Assembly: GCA_017457085.1 (NCBI GenBank)
Contig: JAFTID010000035.1
Location: forward strand, 1 to 64,000
Direction of reading: 5' to 3'
Length of the DNA: 64,000 nt
Source of the DNA: Phascolarctobacterium sp.
Lineage (GTDB): Bacteria; Bacillota; Negativicutes; Acidaminococcales; Acidaminococcaceae
The notes beneath the pieces were generated by a model that searched no databases, had not been told where the DNA came from, and was given only the letters and a program-made list of their open reading frames with translations. The translations under genes and the position numbers were made by a program. Shown here piece after piece: positions 59,246 through 64,000 of this stretch (position 1 is its first letter; each line of letters starts with the position of its first letter).

Positions 59246-59274
59246 TTGTCTTATTGCCCTTGCTATACTATAAT
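59246..59274 (+). promoter_or_regulatory. Promoter of ftsH
   Basis: TTGTCT (59246-59251), 17-nt spacer, TATAAT (59269-59274). Confidence 0.75.
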
Positions 59275-59314
59275 TATTCTTTAGTATATGTTCTGGTAGA
59301 AGGAGGATTCGGAC

Positions 59315-61198
59315 TTGACAAAGTTTTTTAAGAACGTAATCTTTTATCTGCTGTTGATTATGGTTGTCATTGGCATGTTTGATTATTATTCCGCTGCTCC
59401 TGTGAAGCAAACGGATCTTAGTTATACTAAATTCCTGCAACAGGTAGATGCAGATAAAATTAAACAGGTTACCATTGTTGATAACATCATCAGCGGTAAA
59501 TTGAGCGACGGTAAAGAATTTACTACCATCGTACCTAATAATGATGCAAGTTTAATTGCTAAACTGCAGGCAAAAAATGTTGATATTAAAGCAGAGCTTC
59601 CGCCCCAACCTCCTTGGTGGACCGGCATTTTGAGCAGTGTACTGCCCATGCTGTTAATCGTAGGCTTGTGGTTCATGATGATGAACAACAGCGGCGGTGG
59701 TGGTGGTCGTGTGATGAACTTCGGTAAAAGCCGCGCACGTCGTTACGATGAAGATAAGATTAAAGTAACCTTCAAAGACGTAGCTGGTGCTGACGAAGCT
59801 AAGCAAGAACTGCAAGAGGTTGTAGAATTCTTGAAACAACCTCAAAAATATAATGACCTTGGTGCTAAAATTCCTAAAGGCGTATTGCTGTACGGACCTC
59901 CGGGTACTGGTAAAACTTTGCTGGCAAAAGCTGTTGCCGGTGAAGCAGGCGTACCTTTCTTTAGCATCTCCGGTTCTGACTTCGTAGAAATGTTTGTAGG
60001 CGTAGGTGCTTCCCGTGTACGCGACTTGTTCGAGCAAGCGAAGAAAAGCGCTCCCTGCATCGTGTTCATTGACGAAATTGATGCAGTTGGTCGTCAACGT
60101 GGTGCTGGTTTAGGTGGCGGTCACGATGAACGCGAACAAACCTTGAACCAATTGCTGGTAGAAATGGATGGCTTCGGTGCTAACGAAGGTATCATTATGA
60201 TTGCTGCTACTAACCGTCCTGACATTCTGGATCCGGCACTGCTGCGCCCCGGTCGCTTTGATCGTCAAATCGTAGTTGACCGTCCTGATATTAAAGGTCG
60301 TACTGAAATCTTGAAGGTACACGTTAAAGGCAAACCCATTGGCGACGACGTGCAGCTGGAAATCATTGCCCAACGTACCCCTGGCTTTACCGGTGCTGAT
60401 TTGAGCAACTTGGTAAATGAAGCTGCCTTGATGACTGCCCGCAAGAATAAAAAGAAAATTAATATGCCTGAAATGGAAGAAGCTGCTGAACGCGTTATCA
60501 TGGGACCGGAACGTAAGAGCCGTGTTATCAGCGATAACGAGAAAAAGCTTACCGCTTACCACGAAGGGGGTCATACTGTTGTAGGTATGCTCCTTGAACA
60601 TACTGACCCTGTTCACAAGGTAACCATTATTCCTCGCGGTCGTGCAGGTGGCTACACCTTGAGTTTGCCCAAGGAAGACCGTTACTACGCTACCCGTAGC
60701 GAAATGTTGGACGAACTGAAAGTGCTCTTAGGTGGTCGCGTTGCTGAAGCTCTGGTACTGAAAGAAATTTCCAGTGGCGCAAGCAATGACTTGCAACGTG
60801 CAACTGCGCTTGCTCGTCAAATGATTTGCGAATACGGTATGAGCGAAAAAATTGGCCCTGTAACCTTTGGCCATCGTCAAGACCAAGTATTCTTAGGTCG
60901 TGACATTGCCCGCGATAAGGATTACAGTGAAGAAGTTGCTGCAGAAATTGATAAGGAAGTACGTGCTTTCTTGGATGATGCTTATGCTGTAACTGAAAAA
61001 CTGCTCAACGACAACATGGATAAGCTCCACGTTATCGCACAAGCTTTGATTGAACGCGAAACTCTTGAAAAAGAAGAAATTGCTGACCTGATTGAACATG
61101 GTCGCATTCTGACTAAAGAAGAACGCGAAGCAATGGAAGCTGCCAGCGACCCCGTTGTTGAAGCACTGAACGCAACTCAAGAAACTGAACAAGCTTAA
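59315..61198 (+). CDS. ftsH: ATP-dependent zinc metalloprotease FtsH
   Basis: This 627-aa membrane protease degrades misfolded or regulatory proteins. Helices at about 8-24 and 104-122; AAA domain with Walker A GPPGTGKT (194-201), [12 protein letters not shown] and the arginine-finger region RPGRFDRQI; zinc site H416-E-G-G-H420. The start is a TTG at 59315, 8 nt after AAGGAGG, with no ATG nearby. The C-terminus is acidic (EATQ/ETEQA end). Confidence 0.96.
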   Translation: MTKFFKNVIFYLLLIMVVIGMFDYYSAAPVKQTDLSYTKFLQQVDADKIKQVTIVDNIISGKLSDGKEFTTIVPNNDASLIAKLQAKNVDIKAELPPQPPWWTGILSSVLPMLLIVGLWFMMMNNSGGGGGRVMNFGKSRARRYDEDKIKVTFKDVAGADEAKQELQEVVEFLKQPQKYNDLGAKIPKGVLLYGPPGTGKTLLAKAVAGEAGVPFFSISGSDFVEMFVGVGASRVRDLFEQAKKSAPCIVFIDEIDAVGRQRGAGLGGGHDEREQTLNQLLVEMDGFGANEGIIMIAATNRPDILDPALLRPGRFDRQIVVDRPDIKGRTEILKVHVKGKPIGDDVQLEIIAQRTPGFTGADLSNLVNEAALMTARKNKKKINMPEMEEAAERVIMGPERKSRVISDNEKKLTAYHEGGHTVVGMLLEHTDPVHKVTIIPRGRAGGYTLSLPKEDRYYATRSEMLDELKVLLGGRVAEALVLKEISSGASNDLQRATALARQMICEYGMSEKIGPVTFGHRQDQVFLGRDIARDKDYSEEVAAEIDKEVRAFLDDAYAVTEKLLNDNMDKLHVIAQALIERETLEKEEIADLIEHGRILTKEEREAMEAASDPVVEALNATQETEQA

Positions 61199-61204
61199 AA
61201 TTAC

Positions 61205-61238
61205 AATACACCTGATGTGAAAGTCAGGTGTATTTTTT
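61205..61238 (+). terminator. Terminator after ftsH
   Basis: AATACACCTGA / TCAGGTGTATT with an 8-nt loop and T run. Confidence 0.88.
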
Positions 61239-61345
61239 ATGTTAAAAGGGAAGTGCGTTTGAGCATTGCGGTATACTATGGGTGGACTGTACTTGACTTT
61301 TCGTTAACCAAAGCTTAAACTGTGGTTAATAATGGAGGTAAGTTT

Positions 61346-62344
61346 ATGCGTAAATTAATCCTAGAGCTTTTGCGTTCCAATGGATTGGAGCCTGTTTCCG
61401 GTGAAAAAATTTCTGAGCAGCTGGGCGTATCCCGTACTGCCATCTGGAAACATATCCAAGCTTTGAAGGACGAAGGCTATCAAATAGAATCTGTGCAAAA
61501 GCGTGGGTACATCCTGCGTGAAGCTCCCAATAGATTGTATCCCCAAGAAATCAACAGCCATTTGGAAACAAAGTGGCTGGGTAGAAGCGTGTGCTACGAA
61601 GATTGCGTAGGCTCTACCAATAATGTGGCAAAATCCATTGCCAATCAAGGCTGTGAAAATGGTTTGCTAGTTGTTGCAGAAGAACAAGGCGCTGGCAAAG
61701 GTAGGTTGTCCCGTGGTTGGATATCTCCCCACGCCAAAGGCATTTGGTTTTCCGTAGTTTTGAAGCCGCCCTTTTTGCCTCAAGAAGCTTCCAAGTGCAC
61801 TCTTTTGGCTGCGGTTGCCGTAGTTAAAGCGGTGAACAAGATTCAAGGTGTAAATGCTGCCATCAAATGGCCTAACGATATTTTGCTCAATGGACGTAAG
61901 CTTGTTGGCATCTTGACTGAAATGAATGCAGAGTTCGGTCACATTAACTATGTTGTTATCGGTACTGGCATCAACACTCACGGCGAACCGGAAGATTATC
62001 CTGAAGATGTGCGTGACATTGCCATTTCTGTTGCGGATGTGGCAACTGAACCTTTTACCCGCGTAGAACTTTTGGCAGACATCTTAAAAAATATGGAAGA
62101 ACTTTACGAATTGGCTTGTGAGCAAGGCTTTGCTCCTGTGTTAGAAGAATGGCGTAAGTATTCCTGCACTCTTGGTCAAGAGGTAAAGGTTATTGCTCCG
62201 GATATGACTTATTATGGAACTGCCATTGATATTGATGAAGAAGGTTTGTTAATCGTTAAGAAAACTGATGGTGAGCTGGAAAAGGTTGTAGCGGGGGATG
62301 TGTCCATTCGTCCTGCTGCGGCGCAAAACAATGCATATGCTTGA
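61346..62344 (+). CDS. birA: Biotin-protein ligase / biotin operon repressor BirA
   Basis: This 332-aa bifunctional protein has an N-terminal winged helix (LLRSNGLEPVSGEKISEQLG, VSRTAIWKHIQALKDEG). The ligase domain has the biotinyl-AMP motif GAGKGRLSRGW, KWPNDILLNGRKLVGIL and a C-terminal SH3-like domain. It attaches biotin to carboxylases and, given the HTH, may repress biotin genes; none is in the window. The ATG at 61346 follows GGAGG. Confidence 0.94.
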   Translation: MRKLILELLRSNGLEPVSGEKISEQLGVSRTAIWKHIQALKDEGYQIESVQKRGYILREAPNRLYPQEINSHLETKWLGRSVCYEDCVGSTNNVAKSIANQGCENGLLVVAEEQGAGKGRLSRGWISPHAKGIWFSVVLKPPFLPQEASKCTLLAAVAVVKAVNKIQGVNAAIKWPNDILLNGRKLVGILTEMNAEFGHINYVVIGTGINTHGEPEDYPEDVRDIAISVADVATEPFTRVELLADILKNMEELYELACEQGFAPVLEEWRKYSCTLGQEVKVIAPDMTYYGTAIDIDEEGLLIVKKTDGELEKVVAGDVSIRPAAAQNNAYA

Positions 62345-62359
62345 GCGTGATATAAACAG

Positions 62360-62388
62360 TTGCAATATTATGCTCTTTTGTGTATAAT
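62360..62388 (+). promoter_or_regulatory. Promoter of coaX
   Basis: TTGCAA (62360-62365), 17-nt spacer, TATAAT (62383-62388). Same -35/-10 pair as the purB promoter. Confidence 0.75.
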
Positions 62389-62443
62389 ACAAGCGGTTTA
62401 AGCCGCTTAAATGATTGGGAAGGTTTTCCAAGGAGGAAAGTAC

Positions 62444-63220
62444 ATGTTACTTGTTATTGATGTAGGTAACACCAATATTGTTGCTGGTGTTTTTGAAGGT
62501 AAGGAATTAAGAACCCATTGGCGTTTTTCCACTGATCGCTCCAAAACTGCTGACGAATATGGTATTTTACTGCGCAGTATGTTTGATTATTGCGACGTGC
62601 CCATGAAAGAAGTAACTTCCGTAATTTTATCCAGCGTAGTTCCCCCTGTAGTTGTACCCTTGTGCCATATGTGCGAAAGATACTTTGGTGTTAAACCTTT
62701 GGTTGTAGGCCCTGGTATCAAAAATGGCATTTCCATTAAATATGATAATCCTAAAGAAGTTGGTGCAGACCGCATCGTAAATGCTGTGGCTGTACTCGAT
62801 AAATATGCTAAACTGGGCAAACCGATGATTGTTGTGGACTTCGGTACTGCAACAACCTTCTGTGCGCTTTTGCCTAACGGCGAATATTTGGGCGGTTCCA
62901 TTGTTCCCGGCATTGGCATTTCTGCGGAAGCACTTTTCCAAAGAGCTGCTAAACTACCCCGCATTGAACTGATTAAACCTAAAAATGTTATTTGCCGTAA
63001 TACTGTAAGCTCCATGCAAGCAGGCATCATGTATGGTGCTGTTGGTCAAATGGAAGGCATCGTTAATCATATGAAACGCGAACTGGGCGGTGAAGCAATT
63101 GTTATTGCTACTGGTGGCTTTGCAAATATGATGAAAAACGAATCCGATGCTATTGATATCGTAGAGCCTTTCCTGACTTTGGACGGCTTACGCATTCTGC
63201 ATGAAAAGAATTCCAAATAA
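62444..63220 (+). CDS. coaX: Type III pantothenate kinase
   Basis: This 258-aa ASKHA-fold kinase performs the first step of CoA synthesis. Phosphate motif [14 protein letters not shown], then the pantothenate region [10 protein letters not shown] and [23 protein letters not shown], ending in TGGFA. The start at 62444 follows AAGGAGGAAAG. Type III kinases are not feedback-inhibited by CoA (family knowledge). Confidence 0.95.
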   Translation: MLLVIDVGNTNIVAGVFEGKELRTHWRFSTDRSKTADEYGILLRSMFDYCDVPMKEVTSVILSSVVPPVVVPLCHMCERYFGVKPLVVGPGIKNGISIKYDNPKEVGADRIVNAVAVLDKYAKLGKPMIVVDFGTATTFCALLPNGEYLGGSIVPGIGISAEALFQRAAKLPRIELIKPKNVICRNTVSSMQAGIMYGAVGQMEGIVNHMKRELGGEAIVIATGGFANMMKNESDAIDIVEPFLTLDGLRILHEKNSK

Positions 63221-63227
63221 ATAATAT

Positions 63228-63252
63228 GCCCGCTTCGGCGGGCTTTATTTTG
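63228..63252 (+). terminator. Terminator after coaX
   Basis: GCCCGC-TTCG-GCGGGC hairpin followed by TTTATTTTG. Confidence 0.8.
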
Positions 63253-63285
63253 TTAACCATTTAAATAACTGTGAAAGGAAAAGCA

Positions 63286-64000
63286 ATGAAGCTTGGTAAT
63301 TTAGAATTAAGTGTACCCTTGGCGCTGGCTCCCATGGCAGGCATTACCGATTTACCCTTCCGCCTGATTTGCAGACGTTTGGGCTGTGGCATGACTGTTT
63401 CGGAAATGATTAGTGCTAAAGGTCTCTTATATAATAATGTAAAAACTAAAGAGATGCTTGCCATTGACGAGGGCGAGCGCCCCACGGCTATTCAGCTTTT
63501 TGGCAGTGTTCCTGAGGAATTGGCGCGAGCTGCAAAAATTGTTGAAGCCAGTGGTGCAGATATGATTGATTTAAACATGGGCTGCCCCGTTCCGAAGATT
63601 GTCAATAATGGCGAAGGCTCTGCTCTTATGAAGAAGCCGGAGCTGGCTTACGAAATTTTGGCGACGATGGTAGATGCGGTGCAAATTCCCGTGACCGTTA
63701 AGTTCCGTGCCGGTTGGGATGCTGAGAACCGTAACGCAGTAGAGATTGCCCTTGCGGCAGAACGAGCTGGTGTGGCTGCGGTAGCTGTTCACGGTAGAAC
63801 CCGCGTGCAATTTTACGAAGGCAAGGCAGATTGGAGCATTATCCGTGACGTAAAGCAGGCTGTAAAAATTCCTGTGTTCGGCAACGGAGACATCTTCACT
63901 GCGGCAGACGGTGTGCGTATGCTGGAAGAAACTGGCTGTGACGGCTTGATGGTTGGTCGTGGCGCTGACGGTAATCCGTGGCTCTTTACCCAACTGCAGG
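63286..64000 (+). CDS. dusB: tRNA-dihydrouridine synthase DusB (3' end beyond window)
   Basis: The frame starts at the ATG at 63286, after GAAAGGAA, and is open to the window end (238 codons). TIM-barrel flavoenzyme: LAPMAGITDLPFR, the catalytic Cys in NMGCPVPKIVNNGEGSALM, TVKFRAGWD, VHGRT and GNGDIF with GRGADGNPWLF. It reduces uridines in the tRNA D arm. Adjacent coaX-dusB order matches other Firmicutes. Confidence 0.95.
   Translation, partial: MKLGNLELSVPLALAPMAGITDLPFRLICRRLGCGMTVSEMISAKGLLYNNVKTKEMLAIDEGERPTAIQLFGSVPEELARAAKIVEASGADMIDLNMGCPVPKIVNNGEGSALMKKPELAYEILATMVDAVQIPVTVKFRAGWDAENRNAVEIALAAERAGVAAVAVHGRTRVQFYEGKADWSIIRDVKQAVKIPVFGNGDIFTAADGVRMLEETGCDGLMVGRGADGNPWLFTQLQ

Overview
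The window reads as chromosome of a low-to-medium GC Bacillota; gene content fits a non-sporulating lineage such as the Negativicutes, but the species cannot be named from sequence alone. Support: the order mfd, spoVB-like, mazG (YabN type), hup, divIC-like, S1-domain gene, tilS, hpt, ftsH, birA, coaX, dusB is the classic Firmicutes block. It lacks the sporulation genes usually interspersed in it (spoVT, yabP, yabQ, spoIIE). Other support is the GatCAB amidotransferase, an Fe-S type PurF, a type III glutamine synthetase, Shine-Dalgarno sites close to AGGAGG, and TTGACA/TATAAT promoters.

Bases 1-6625 are the right end of an integrated element (prophage or ICE) that lies mostly outside the window. 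Its boundary is a 51-bp 3' fragment of a tRNA-Arg(CCU) gene at 6575-6625, as expected for integration into a tRNA 3' end. The element holds a minus-strand recombination operon: Api92-like protein, PD-(D/E)XK nuclease with four C-terminal cysteines, a ribosomal protein bS6 homologue, a small protein, a Rad52-type annealing protein with a zinc ribbon, an unknown acidic protein and a DUF3846 protein. A divergent single-chain DUF262-DUF1524 (GmrSD/SspE-like) defence nuclease sits next to the att end.

Bases 6635-29700 are housekeeping: gatCAB, mscS-trxA, a DUF456 / 2-hydroxyacid dehydrogenase / CHAD / unknown gene run, a CstA-type transporter, cysE, two unknown coupled genes, a 455-bp deletion derivative of an IS1182-family insertion sequence, putP, DUF1934-argS, pyrG (copy 1), sppA, a Yip1-like protein, glpX, purB and purA.

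Bases 29771-35305 are the phosphate regulon, phoB-phoR-pstS-pstC-pstA-pstB, with Pho-box repeats before phoB and pstS. The encoded PstS appears circularly permuted: the half that is normally C-terminal comes first.

Bases 35340-49447 are a nitrogen-to-nucleotide region: an ANTAR-domain antiterminator opposite glnA (GSIII) and amt, with a terminator and ANTAR-type hexaloop hairpins in the glnA leader. These are followed by purC-guaA-pyrG(copy 2)-purF-carA-carB, where every gene except purC encodes all or part of a glutamine amidotransferase. Bases 49579-64000 hold the mfd-to-dusB block; dusB runs off the right edge.

The most notable signals are the permuted PstS, the bS6 homologue inside a phage-type recombination operon, the ANTAR leader, the two pyrG paralogues, and twin hairpins placed exactly 25 nt before two element genes.
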